DNA of 64,000 nucleotides from Chlorobaculum limnaeum (GTDB lineage Bacteria; Bacteroidota; Chlorobiia; Chlorobiales; Chlorobiaceae): contig NZ_CP017305.1 in NCBI RefSeq assembly GCF_001747405.1, positions 2,436,001 through 2,500,000 on the forward strand. Direction: 5' to 3'. Position numbers and translations under genes: made by a program. Below are positions 7,733-16,140 of this stretch, in pieces (the first letter of the stretch is position 1; each line of letters starts with the position of its first letter). The notes below the pieces were generated by a model that did not search any database, was not told the origin of the DNA, and saw nothing but the letters and a program-made list of their open reading frames with translations.

Positions 7733-9141
7733 ATGGATACCGTTACAGCAAAAAAAAACGATCGCTTGACATCCTCTTTGTCGCCCCACAAGGGAAAAAG
7801 GACTCGAAGACCAACCAGAAGCCGCTGTTCCATATGGCCATCGGCGTCCTTGTCAGCATAACACCGGAGCACCATAATATCGAAATAATTGATGAGCGTT
7901 TCGGCGACACCATCGATTATGACAAACAATATGACTTCGTCGGAATCACTTCGCGAACTATCGATGCCAAAAGAGCTTACGAAATCGCAGATGAATTCCG
8001 GAAAAGAGGAACAAAAGTCATCCTTGGAGGACTTCATGTCTCGTTCAACCCAGAAGAGGCCAGGGAACATGCGGACTGCATTGTCTGCGGAGAAGCAGAA
8101 AACCTCTGGGACACCATTCTTGAAGACGTTGCAGCAAAGCAGCTCAAGGCGCACTATGACGCAAAGGATTTTCCTCCTGTCACCACCATCGCACCCCTGA
8201 ACTACAAAAGAATCGCCAGGGCCTCGAAAAGAGAAAAGGTTGACAGCACGAAATCGATCCCCATCTACATCACCAGAGGGTGTCCTTACGAATGCTCGTT
8301 CTGCGTCACACCAAACTTTACCGGAAAACTGTACAGACGCCAGAATGATGAAGAGCTGAAAGCTCAGATAATGGCGGCAAAGGAGGTTTTTTTCAAAAAT
8401 AACGGGCGAAAAAACGCCAAACCCTGGTTCATGCTCTGTGATGAAAACCTGGGTATCAGTAAAGCGCGGCTCTGGAAAGCACTCGATCTGCTCAAGGAGT
8501 GCGATATCATGTTCAGCGTCTTTCTGAGCATGAACTTCCTCGAGGATGACGAAACCGTCAGGCGTTTGGTGGAGGCCGGTTGCAACATGGCGCTGGTTGG
8601 CTTCGAATCAATCAAGCAAAGTACGCTGGAAGCCTATAATAAAGGGCATGTCAACTCGGCAGATAAAATCGTCGAAGTAATCGAGCGCTGCAGAAAGGCA
8701 GGGCTTAATATTCAGGGAAACTTCCTGATCAATCCAGATCTCGACAGCTTCGAAGACATGGACGAACTGGTCAGGTTCATCGGACGCAACCACGTATTCA
8801 TGCCCATCATTCAGATCATTACGCCTTACCCTGGGACAAAAATGTATCACGAATACAAGCAAAAGAGCCTGATCGCCGATGAAGATTGGGACAAGTACAA
8901 CGCCCTCAACCTTGTGGTTAAATCGGTAAATTATGATCCGGTCTCATTCCAGCACAAGTTCATGCAAATTTACTACCAAAGTTACTCCTGGAAAAACATC
9001 ATCAACAGGGTACGCATGAACCCGTACCCGCTAATCAATCTGATTTCAAGCCTTGCCTTCAGGAAGCACCTCCGCGACCAGCTCGATTCGTTTGAAAAAA
9101 ACAATGCCCTGAAGCCCTCTGATAAAAAAAATATTTTCTGA
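7733..9141 (+). CDS. BchQ/BchR-family B12-binding radical SAM methyltransferase (frame break at A9 tract)
   Basis: From 7759 onward the frame encodes a complete B12-binding plus radical-SAM protein: a cobalamin-type Rossmann half ([13 protein letters not shown]..., later VILGGLH), then [11 protein letters not shown] for the iron-sulfur cluster. This matches BchQ/BchR, which methylate C8 or C12 side chains of chlorosome bacteriochlorophylls. No in-frame start exists before the first beta strand; the first in-frame ATG (7834) would delete it. An ATG at 7733 is out of frame by one base, and a tenth A in the A9 run (7750-7758) would join the two frames exactly. As written, 7733-7861 is a 42-codon ORF. 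Sequencing error, decay and slippage are all possible. Confidence 0.75.
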
Positions 9142-9144
9142 CCC

Positions 9145-9261
9145 ATGGAAGCTCCGATAAACTACACGACACTGTTTGCACCGGTTGCATTCTATCTTTC
9201 CGGAGTCGTCATCGTTTTTCTGCTCAATAAATTTATCGGAAAGCAGGAAAAACAACAGTAA
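9145..9261 (+). CDS. 38-residue single-helix membrane peptide
   Basis: The ATG lies 3 bases after the stop of the BchQ-like gene, in a tight two-gene arrangement. The product is a short lead, one hydrophobic helix (about residues 9-28, FAPVAFYLSGVVIVFLLNKF) and a charged tail ending KQEKQQ. Single-helix proteins of this size often stabilise membrane or pigment complexes, but I know no family for this one. Coupling to the methyltransferase gene is the main support that it is real. Confidence 0.55.
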   Translation: MEAPINYTTLFAPVAFYLSGVVIVFLLNKFIGKQEKQQ

Positions 9262-9491
9262 CCCCGACACCAAAGCTTTTCAGGGCCAAAACCACCCACG
9301 CAGAGACTTTGGCTCATGTGGCTCATTATGTTGACGAGACAATAACTGTTTGCGTTCGTGAATAAAATGTTTTAACTTAGCTGTCAACTACCAGTCCGGC
9401 AAATGGACTGTATCAGGAATTAGCAAGTAATCTCGAAAAGGACACATCATTTTTCCTGTAAATTCTTTTCAACGCAAAACCTATACACATT

Positions 9492-9725
9492 ATGGCAAAC
9501 GGTTCAAACAATGATCTGGCAGGTTCCATTTCAGCCCTTATGGACACCTTCGCCAAACTCGGCCAACAACAGCTCGAAATGCTGAACAGTGGCATCAAAG
9601 CTGCTTCAGAAATGGTCGAACCTCTCGGAAAAACCATGACCGATCTGGGTGGCAATGTTGTCAACACTGTCAATCAGGTATTGCAGAACGTGTCATCCAA
9701 TCTCGGTGGCGGCTCTTCCAAGTAA
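9492..9725 (+). CDS. csmB: chlorosome envelope protein, CsmB/CsmF family
   Basis: A 77-residue protein starting MANGSNNDLAGSISALMDTF and containing EPLGKTMTDLGGNVVNTVNQVLQN. This layout is that of the CsmB/CsmF chlorosome envelope family: small amphipathic proteins of the lipid monolayer around the bacteriochlorophyll aggregate. CsmB and CsmF are hard to separate by eye; the N-terminus looks more like CsmB. It has its own strong terminator and no partner gene, in line with high separate expression. The leader of about 230 bases before it shows no other gene. Confidence 0.75.
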   Translation: MANGSNNDLAGSISALMDTFAKLGQQQLEMLNSGIKAASEMVEPLGKTMTDLGGNVVNTVNQVLQNVSSNLGGGSSK

Positions 9726-9746
9726 GAAGCGCCTTCAGTACTGACC

Positions 9747-9782
9747 AGCACCTTGCGCTCCCGTGCAAGGTGCTTTTTTTTA
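9747..9782 (+). terminator. terminator of the CsmB-type gene
   Basis: AGCACCTTGC (9747-9756) pairs with GCAAGGTGCT (9765-9774) over an 8-base loop and continues into a run of T. It overlaps the longer possible start of the next ORF, which argues for the later start at 9808. Confidence 0.9.
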
Positions 9783-9807
9783 TCCGCCGCTTCGACTCAC
9801 CTGCAAC

Positions 9808-10812
9808 ATGGACGCCCTCGACTCCATCCGCCAGCTTTATCCACCCGGCGAACGCTCGAACCTCGATATTCAGAACATCAAAGGCGACGCCTCGACACGG
9901 CGCTACTTTCGCGTGAAGTCACCGCGCGGCTCAGCCATCGCCTGCATCGACCCGGCCTTCTGTGATGCCACGCTGGGAAGCTACCCGTTCCTCATCGTCC
10001 ACGATCTGTTTGCGTGCCACGACATTCGAGTGCCCGAAGTGTACGAAACATCCGGCGATACGGGAGTGCTGCTGCTCGAAGATTGCGGCAACCTGATGCT
10101 TCAGGACGAAATTCCACAACTCGACGCCGACCAGCTTTCGGCGCGCTACCGCCAGATCATCGACCTGCTCGTCCGCATCCAGTCGATCCGCCCAGACGAA
10201 AAAACGCCGGAATCGGGAATCCCCTTTTCGCTGAGTTTCGACGAAGAAAAGCTCATGTTCGAGTTCGACTTCTTCATCGAACACGCCTTGCGAGGCTATT
10301 TCGCGGAGCGACTCGACGGTCGCGCCATCGCGGAGCTTCGCGGCGAGTTCCTCGCCATCGCCCGGCTGCTGGTGCTGCCGGAGCACTTCGTGCTGAACCA
10401 TCGCGACCTCCACAGCCGCAACATCATGCTCTCCGGCGACGAACCGGTCGTCATCGACTTCCAGGATGCCCGCCTCGGCCTGCCGCAGTACGACGCCGTG
10501 TCGCTTCTGCGCGACTCCTATGTGCGGCTCGACCTGGAGCTGGTCGATGAGCTGAAGCGCTACCATTTCGACCAGCTCGTCCGGCATAATTTGACGACTA
10601 TGGACGAGGCGGAGTATTTCCGGCTTTTCGACCTGATGGCTTTCCAGCGCAACGTCAAGGCTGTCGGCACCTTCTGCTACCAGACCACGGTGATCGGCAA
10701 CCGCGCTTTCGAGCCGTGCATCGCGCCGACCCTCGCTTATCTGCGAGAGTACATCGACGCCCGGCCGGAGCTTGCCACGGCGGGCCGCCTGCTCGAACCG
10801 ATCATTCCCTGA
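9808..10812 (+). CDS. amgK: AmgK-like sugar kinase (APH fold)
   Basis: A 334-residue aminoglycoside-phosphotransferase-fold kinase. It has the catalytic HRDLHSRNIML loop (HxDxxxxN, about residues 213-223) and the metal-binding VIDFQDA (about 230-236). AmgK phosphorylates the anomeric carbon of N-acetylmuramate or GlcNAc in cell-wall recycling; the following MurU-like gene supports this reading. An upstream ATG at 9763 would lie inside the csmB terminator, so 9808 is preferred. It is the first gene of a four-gene plus-strand unit. Other sugars are possible substrates, since the APH fold is broad. Confidence 0.75.
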   Translation: MDALDSIRQLYPPGERSNLDIQNIKGDASTRRYFRVKSPRGSAIACIDPAFCDATLGSYPFLIVHDLFACHDIRVPEVYETSGDTGVLLLEDCGNLMLQDEIPQLDADQLSARYRQIIDLLVRIQSIRPDEKTPESGIPFSLSFDEEKLMFEFDFFIEHALRGYFAERLDGRAIAELRGEFLAIARLLVLPEHFVLNHRDLHSRNIMLSGDEPVVIDFQDARLGLPQYDAVSLLRDSYVRLDLELVDELKRYHFDQLVRHNLTTMDEAEYFRLFDLMAFQRNVKAVGTFCYQTTVIGNRAFEPCIAPTLAYLREYIDARPELATAGRLLEPIIP

Positions 10813-10820
10813 AATTCGCG

Positions 10821-11750
10821 ATGAACGCCTTCGTCCTCGCGGCGGGCTTCGGCACCCGCCTGCAACCTATAACCGACGCGACGCCCAAGCCGCTCGTGCC
10901 GGTGCTGAACGTGCCGAGCCTCTGCTACTCGCTCTTCCTGCTCGCTGAGGCGGGCATCCGCAAAGCGATCATCAACATCCACCACCACACGGATCAGTTG
11001 CGAGACTTTTTCGATCGGCGCGACTTCGGCAACCTCGAAATCGTGCTTTCGGAGGAGCGCGATATTCTCGGCACCGGCGGCGGGCTGAAGAAGTGCGAAG
11101 CGCTGCTTGACGATGGCGATTTCGTGCTCATCAACAGCGACATCATCAGTGACATGAATCTGCGGGCGTTGATCGAGACGCACCGGCGCTCTGGTTGCGG
11201 TGGCACGCTCGCGCTCCACGAAACACCGCTGGCGGCGCGGATCGGCCACGTCGGCGTGCGCGACGGCCGGGTGCTCGACTTCAGGAACCAGCGCGGCACC
11301 GGCCTCTCGTCTCCCTTCATCTACACCGGCACGGCGGTACTGAGTCCGGCGATTTTCCGGCACCTGAAAACGGAGTTTTCCGGCATCGTCGAAACCGGCT
11401 TTTACGGACTGGTGGACAACGAAGGTCTCGCCTCTTTCGAGCACTGCGGAGTGTGGCAGGACATCGGCACCCTGCCGAACTTTTACCGCGCGAACCTCGA
11501 CGATAATTTGCGTATCCTTCAGCTTGCGGAGCGCATGAAGCGGGCAATCGGCCTCTTTCCGCGGATGGTCTCGGATGAAGCGTCGATCAGCGCCGATGCC
11601 CGCGTCGAAAATTCGGTGATCGGCGCGAACTGCTCGATAGCCGCCGGAGCCGCCGTGGAGCATTCGGTGCTCCTGCCCGGCGCGACCGTCGAGAGTGCCG
11701 AGGTTGTCCGCAACGCCATCGTCGCGCCCGGCATCCGCATTTCGCTTTGA
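10821..11750 (+). CDS. murU: MurU-like sugar-1-phosphate nucleotidyltransferase
   Basis: A 309-residue nucleotidyltransferase. The start MNAFVLAAGFGTRLQPITDATPK carries the GxGTRLxPxT...PK signature and Lys, followed by INSDIISD metal site near residue 105. The C-terminus has hexapeptide-like turns (ADARVENSVIGANCSIAAGA) suggesting a short left-handed beta helix. MurU joins UTP and MurNAc-1-phosphate to give UDP-MurNAc, bypassing de novo synthesis. The start 9 bases after the kinase stop, and the kinase itself, point to this AmgK-MurU route. A glucose- or mannose-1-phosphate role cannot be excluded from sequence alone. Confidence 0.75.
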   Translation: MNAFVLAAGFGTRLQPITDATPKPLVPVLNVPSLCYSLFLLAEAGIRKAIINIHHHTDQLRDFFDRRDFGNLEIVLSEERDILGTGGGLKKCEALLDDGDFVLINSDIISDMNLRALIETHRRSGCGGTLALHETPLAARIGHVGVRDGRVLDFRNQRGTGLSSPFIYTGTAVLSPAIFRHLKTEFSGIVETGFYGLVDNEGLASFEHCGVWQDIGTLPNFYRANLDDNLRILQLAERMKRAIGLFPRMVSDEASISADARVENSVIGANCSIAAGAAVEHSVLLPGATVESAEVVRNAIVAPGIRISL

Positions 11751-11777
11751 GTTCCTGACATCGCAAACAGCAACGAC

Positions 11778-12944
11778 ATGGTCATCAACGGTCTCGACAT
11801 TCTGCTCCGGAATCCCGAAATGCTGAAGAACCGGCGCGTCGGCCTGATCGCCAACCAGACCTCAGTCTCGATACAGCTCGAATACTCCTGGACGCTGCTT
11901 CGCCGCGCCGGCATGGAATTGACGAGAATCTTCTCGCCGGAGCACGGCCTCTTCGCCGTCGAACAGGATCAGATCGCCGTCTCGCGCCAGCCCGACACCG
12001 GCTGCCAGATCGTGAGCCTCTACGGCGACAGCGAGCAGTCACTCGCCCCGGCCCGCGAGCTGCTTGAAGGACTCGACATCGTGCTCTTCGACATTCAGGA
12101 TGTCGGCTCGCGCTACTACACCTACGTCAACACGCTGGCACTCTTCATGGAGGCCGCCTCGGGACTCGACATCGAGATCATGGTGCTCGACCGCCCGAAC
12201 CCGCTCGGCGGCGAGCTGATCGAAGGGCCGCAGCTCGATCCGGCCTTCCACTCCTTCGTCGGCGTCATGCCGGTGCCGGTGCGCCACGGACTCACCGCCG
12301 GAGAGATCGCCCACTTTTACCGCGACTACAAGAAGCTCGACATCGAGTTGAGCGTCGTCACCATGCAGAACTGGTCGCGCGACATGCTCTTCCCGGAGAC
12401 CGGCCTGCCGTGGGTTCCGCCCTCGCCGAACATGCCGTCGTTCCCGGTCGCCGAGGTCTACCCCGGCATGTGCCTCTTCGAGGGGCTGAACGTTTCGGAG
12501 GGGCGCGGCACCACCACGCCGTTCCTGCTCTCCGGCGCGTCATTTGTCGACCCGGAGGAGCTTGCCGCGCGGCTCGCCTCGATGCCGCTCGAAGGCGTGG
12601 TGTTCCGCCCGACCTGGTTCCGCCCGACCTTCCACAAATACGCTGGCGAGGCCATTGGCGGCATCTACCTTCACGTGACCGACCACGCCCGCTTCCGCCC
12701 CTTCGCCACAGCGGTCGCCATGACCTGCGCCTTGCGGGAGCTGTATCCCGACAGGCTCCGGTTCCTCGACGGAGTCTATGAGTTCAGGGACGACATTCCG
12801 GCATTCGACCTGCTTGCCGGAAGCGGCGTGATCCGCTCGATGATTCTCGATGGAACTCCGGCGGAGAGCGTCATCGCTTCGTGGGAAAGGGACGAGGCGG
12901 CGTTCGCGGCGATCAAACCCAATTTCCATCTGTACGACGCCTGA
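11778..12944 (+). CDS. namZ: NamZ-type exo-beta-N-acetylmuramidase (DUF1343)
   Basis: A 388-residue DUF1343 protein. Visible landmarks are GLIANQTSVS (residues 22-31), FSPEHGLF with Glu-His (54-61), DIQDVGSRYYTYVNTL, DRPNPLGG and a late SEGRGTTTPF. Members of this family include NamZ, which releases single MurNAc residues from peptidoglycan fragments. The preceding kinase and uridylyltransferase genes would use the released MurNAc, which fits well. No signal peptide is seen; the related proteins vary in location. The reaction is assigned from the family and context, not from catalytic-residue proof here. Confidence 0.8.
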   Translation: MVINGLDILLRNPEMLKNRRVGLIANQTSVSIQLEYSWTLLRRAGMELTRIFSPEHGLFAVEQDQIAVSRQPDTGCQIVSLYGDSEQSLAPARELLEGLDIVLFDIQDVGSRYYTYVNTLALFMEAASGLDIEIMVLDRPNPLGGELIEGPQLDPAFHSFVGVMPVPVRHGLTAGEIAHFYRDYKKLDIELSVVTMQNWSRDMLFPETGLPWVPPSPNMPSFPVAEVYPGMCLFEGLNVSEGRGTTTPFLLSGASFVDPEELAARLASMPLEGVVFRPTWFRPTFHKYAGEAIGGIYLHVTDHARFRPFATAVAMTCALRELYPDRLRFLDGVYEFRDDIPAFDLLAGSGVIRSMILDGTPAESVIASWERDEAAFAAIKPNFHLYDA

Positions 12945-12999
12945 GGGTTTATTGATACGCCCGCCGCGCCGTTTCATTGACAACAGCAGACTCGACCCG

Positions 13000-14412
13000 A
13001 TGCAACCTCTCGATTACGCCATCATCATCCTCTTCCTGGCGGGCAACATGCTGCTCGGACTCTGGCAGGGGCGAAGCAACAAACAGACCAGCGACTACTT
13101 CCTCGGCGGCCACAAACTGCCGTGGTTCATGGTGATGCTCTCCATCGTCGCCACCGAAACCTCGGTGCTGACCTTCGTGAGCGTGCCCGGCCTGGCCTAC
13201 CGGGGCGACTGGAGCTTCCTCCAGCTCTCGTTCGGCTACATCGTCGGCAGGATTCTGGTCAGCTTCATTCTGCTCCCCACCTATTTCAAGCAGGGCGTTA
13301 CCTCGATCTACGAGGTGATCGGCATGAGGTTCGGCCACGGCATCCAGAAAACCGCCTCGGTTATCTTTCTGTTGACGCGCATTCTTGGCGACGGCATCCG
13401 GTTTCTGGCGACCGGCGTGGTGGTGCAGGCCGTCACCGGCTGGCCGCTGTCGCTCTCGGTGCTGGTGATCGGCATCGTCACCCTCGTCTATACCATTTCA
13501 GGCGGGTTGAAAACCGTCGTCTGGCTCGACAGCATCCAGTTTGCGCTCTACCTTGGCGGCGGCATCGTCACGATCCTCTTCATCCTCGCCCGGCTCGACG
13601 CGCCGCTGAACGATGTGCTCGCGCCGCTCCTCGCCGTCGGAAAGCTGCGGATCATCGACACTGATCCGAATGTTCTTACCAACCCGCTCTCGTTTTTCAG
13701 CGCATTTTCCGGCGGAATCCTGCTCTCACTCTGTTCGCACGGCGTCGATTATCTGATGGTGCAACGCGTACTCGGCTGCGACGGACTGGCATCCGCCCGC
13801 AAAGCCATGATCGCCAGCGGCATCTTCGTGCTGTTCCAGTTCGCGCTCTTCCTCCTGGCGGGTTCGCTCATCTACGTTTTTTTCAATGGAGCGCCGCTGG
13901 TCAAGGATCGCGAATTCACCGCATTTATCGTCCAGACGCTGCCCGCCGGTCTCAAAGGCTTGCTGCTGGCCGGAATTCTCTCAGCCGCCATGTCAACCCT
14001 CGCCTCGTCGATCAATTCGCTGGCCGCCTCGACCGTCACCGACCTCATGAAGGGCAGGGCATCGCTCAACGCTTCGCGCCTCATCAGCGTCGCCTGGGCC
14101 ACGGTGCTGATCGGCATTGCGCTGGCCTTCAATGAGAACGACAAGGCCATCGTCATGCTCGGCCTCGAAATCGCCTCGTTCACCTATGGCGGACTGCTCG
14201 GCCTCTTCCTGCTTTCGAAAAGCCGCCGCGATTTCCGTTCATCCAGCCTCGTCGCCGGACTGCTTGCAAGCATGGGCGTCGTTTTCCTGCTCAAATTTCT
14301 CGGACTGGCGTGGACCTGGTACATTGCGGTTTCAGTCATGCTCAACATCCTGACGACGGTCGGAGTCGAGGCATTGCTTCCTGAGAACAAGGAGTCTTTC
14401 GCTCGGAAATAA
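13000..14412 (+). CDS. sodium:solute symporter (SSS family)
   Basis: A 470-residue membrane protein with about 13 hydrophobic segments and SSS features: SDYFLGGHKLPWFMVMLSI near the N-terminus and TISGGLKTVVWLDSIQF around residues 163-180. A longer ORF starts at 12850 but overlaps the NamZ gene and adds a basic non-membrane stretch, so the ATG at 13000 is preferred. As the last gene of the amgK-murU-namZ unit, it probably imports a cell-wall sugar such as MurNAc; SSS members do carry sugars and sialic acid. The substrate is inferred from context only. Confidence 0.8.
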   Translation: MQPLDYAIIILFLAGNMLLGLWQGRSNKQTSDYFLGGHKLPWFMVMLSIVATETSVLTFVSVPGLAYRGDWSFLQLSFGYIVGRILVSFILLPTYFKQGVTSIYEVIGMRFGHGIQKTASVIFLLTRILGDGIRFLATGVVVQAVTGWPLSLSVLVIGIVTLVYTISGGLKTVVWLDSIQFALYLGGGIVTILFILARLDAPLNDVLAPLLAVGKLRIIDTDPNVLTNPLSFFSAFSGGILLSLCSHGVDYLMVQRVLGCDGLASARKAMIASGIFVLFQFALFLLAGSLIYVFFNGAPLVKDREFTAFIVQTLPAGLKGLLLAGILSAAMSTLASSINSLAASTVTDLMKGRASLNASRLISVAWATVLIGIALAFNENDKAIVMLGLEIASFTYGGLLGLFLLSKSRRDFRSSSLVAGLLASMGVVFLLKFLGLAWTWYIAVSVMLNILTTVGVEALLPENKESFARK

Positions 14413-14536
14413 ACATTATTGCAAACAAAGCTGTATCTTGTGAGCATGTATTACCAGTGATGGCCCCGCATCACGCCGTCCACGCTGCAACGAACCGGAA
14501 AAGAATTTCTGAATAAAAACGAAGACACGACGAATC

Positions 14537-14914
14537 ATGAAAACGAACGATCCCATCCTGGTCATTGAGGATGAGGAAGATATCAGACAGATGATCTGCG
14601 AAATTCTCGAAGAGGACGGTTATCCTACTGTTCAGGCATCCGACGGAAACGAAGGTTTGCAGATACTCAGGAAAACACCCGAGATACGCATCGTCGTCAC
14701 AGACCTTTTGATGCCGGAAAAAGAGGGCATCGCCATGATCAGCGAACTCAGGAAAGATTTTCCCTGGATCAGGATTGTAGCCATTTCCGGAGGCGGCATC
14801 AGCATTCCGGAAAACTATCTCAACCGGGCCAAAGCCGTCGGCGCGGACGCCACGTTGTGCAAGCCTTTCGAAAGCGGCGAACTCCTGAGCATCATCGATG
14901 ATCTGAACCGATAG
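14537..14914 (+). CDS. single-domain response regulator (CheY-like)
   Basis: A 125-residue receiver domain without output domain. Acidic pocket EDEED (residues 11-15), phosphoacceptor Asp in TDLLMPEKEG (about residue 56), AISGGG, and the conserved Lys in CKPF (about residue 110). It closely resembles the receiver at 17055, sharing MPEKEG and AISGGG, so the two are likely duplicates flanking one histidine kinase gene. Without an output domain it would act through protein contacts or phosphotransfer. Confidence 0.85.
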   Translation: MKTNDPILVIEDEEDIRQMICEILEEDGYPTVQASDGNEGLQILRKTPEIRIVVTDLLMPEKEGIAMISELRKDFPWIRIVAISGGGISIPENYLNRAKAVGADATLCKPFESGELLSIIDDLNR

Positions 14915-14988
14915 GCCGGATCGGCGCGTTTTGACAGGTCACATAACCGACCCGGCAGCGAACTGCATCAAGTCACAAACTTTCAGTA

Positions 14989-16140
14989 ATGGACCGTTAC
15001 ACACCGGATTCGTCGGCAGGCGCTGACAACGGGGTACCCGAGGTGCACATTGCGGCGCTTGAGAAAAAAATCGCTATGCTTGAAAGCAGGGCTTCGTTTG
15101 CCGAACAGCAATCGAAGGCGCTCGAGGTTGCCCTTGAATCAGCCCGTGCCGGTTGCTGGGAATGGGATAGGGATAGCGATACGATCCGTATCGACCGGCA
15201 ATGGGCCGTCATAAGCGGCATCGTTCCCGGAAGGTTCGATGCGCTGACGCTCGAAGAGTGGCGCGAACTCTGCCATCCGGACGATCTCGGTACAGTCGCG
15301 AAATCGATAGACGAGTATCTGAACGGCAACGGAGAGCTTCTGGAGTTTGAACTGCGGGTGCGACATGACGGTGACGGATGGATCCGGGTGCTCGACCGGG
15401 GCAAAATCACTCGCCGCGACCCGTACGGCAAGCCGTCGCTGCTTGCCGGATCACGGCAAATCATCACGGACAGGCTCGACGCGGGCGAATCGCGGGCGAA
15501 AAAAGCACAGGAAGAGCTGCAAGCACTGATCGACCATATTCCGGGCGCAGTGTACCATATTGACATGGCTGGGCAAACGACGATACGCTCCAGTCCACCC
15601 GAATTTCTGAAAGCGCTCGCTTCCGGGCATCAGGGAACGCCTCTGTTCAACACCCTTTCGATGATTCACCACGATGACCGGCACATGGTTGCCGGCGCGT
15701 ACAGCAAACTCAAGGAAGCTCCGCAATCCCGGACACTGGTGTACCGGATAGTCACCCCGGAGGGAGGAGTGCGCTGGATCGAAGACCACATGAAATCATC
15801 GTTCTCGGATGACGGGCTTTTTTCAGGAATCGACGGCCTCCTGTGCGAAATAACCGACCGCATCAACGGTCTTGAAGAGGCGCAACGGCTTGAATCGCAA
15901 TTGCGCAAATCACAAAGACTTGAAACCATCGGCACTCTTGCCGGCGGTATCGCTCACGATTTCAACAACATCCTCACTCCGATTCTCGGTTACGCTGAAA
16001 TGGGACTCTCCAGCACTGGCGAGGAGGATCCGATGCACGAGTACTTCGCCGAAATCACGCAGGCCGTCGAACGCGCTCAAAAGCTCGTTGGCCAGATTCT
16101 GACCTTAGCCGGGCAGAAGAGGGTAAGGCCATGCCTGTAA
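14989..16140 (+). CDS. PAS-domain histidine kinase, N-terminal part (frameshifted)
   Basis: 383 residues. After a short coiled coil (IAALEKKIAMLESRA) come two PAS regions (about 45-160 and 170-290) and a dimerisation/phosphoacceptor helix with AGGIAHDFNNILTPILGY (His about 322). The frame then ends in QKRVRPCL just as the ATPase domain should begin, and the ATPase half continues in another frame at 16131. Adding one C near 16104 would give ILTLSRAEEGKAMPV and fuse the halves into one hybrid kinase of about 686 residues. As written, this half can carry the phosphoryl group but has no kinase domain. Confidence 0.8.
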   Translation: MDRYTPDSSAGADNGVPEVHIAALEKKIAMLESRASFAEQQSKALEVALESARAGCWEWDRDSDTIRIDRQWAVISGIVPGRFDALTLEEWRELCHPDDLGTVAKSIDEYLNGNGELLEFELRVRHDGDGWIRVLDRGKITRRDPYGKPSLLAGSRQIITDRLDAGESRAKKAQEELQALIDHIPGAVYHIDMAGQTTIRSSPPEFLKALASGHQGTPLFNTLSMIHHDDRHMVAGAYSKLKEAPQSRTLVYRIVTPEGGVRWIEDHMKSSFSDDGLFSGIDGLLCEITDRINGLEEAQRLESQLRKSQRLETIGTLAGGIAHDFNNILTPILGYAEMGLSSTGEEDPMHEYFAEITQAVERAQKLVGQILTLAGQKRVRPCL

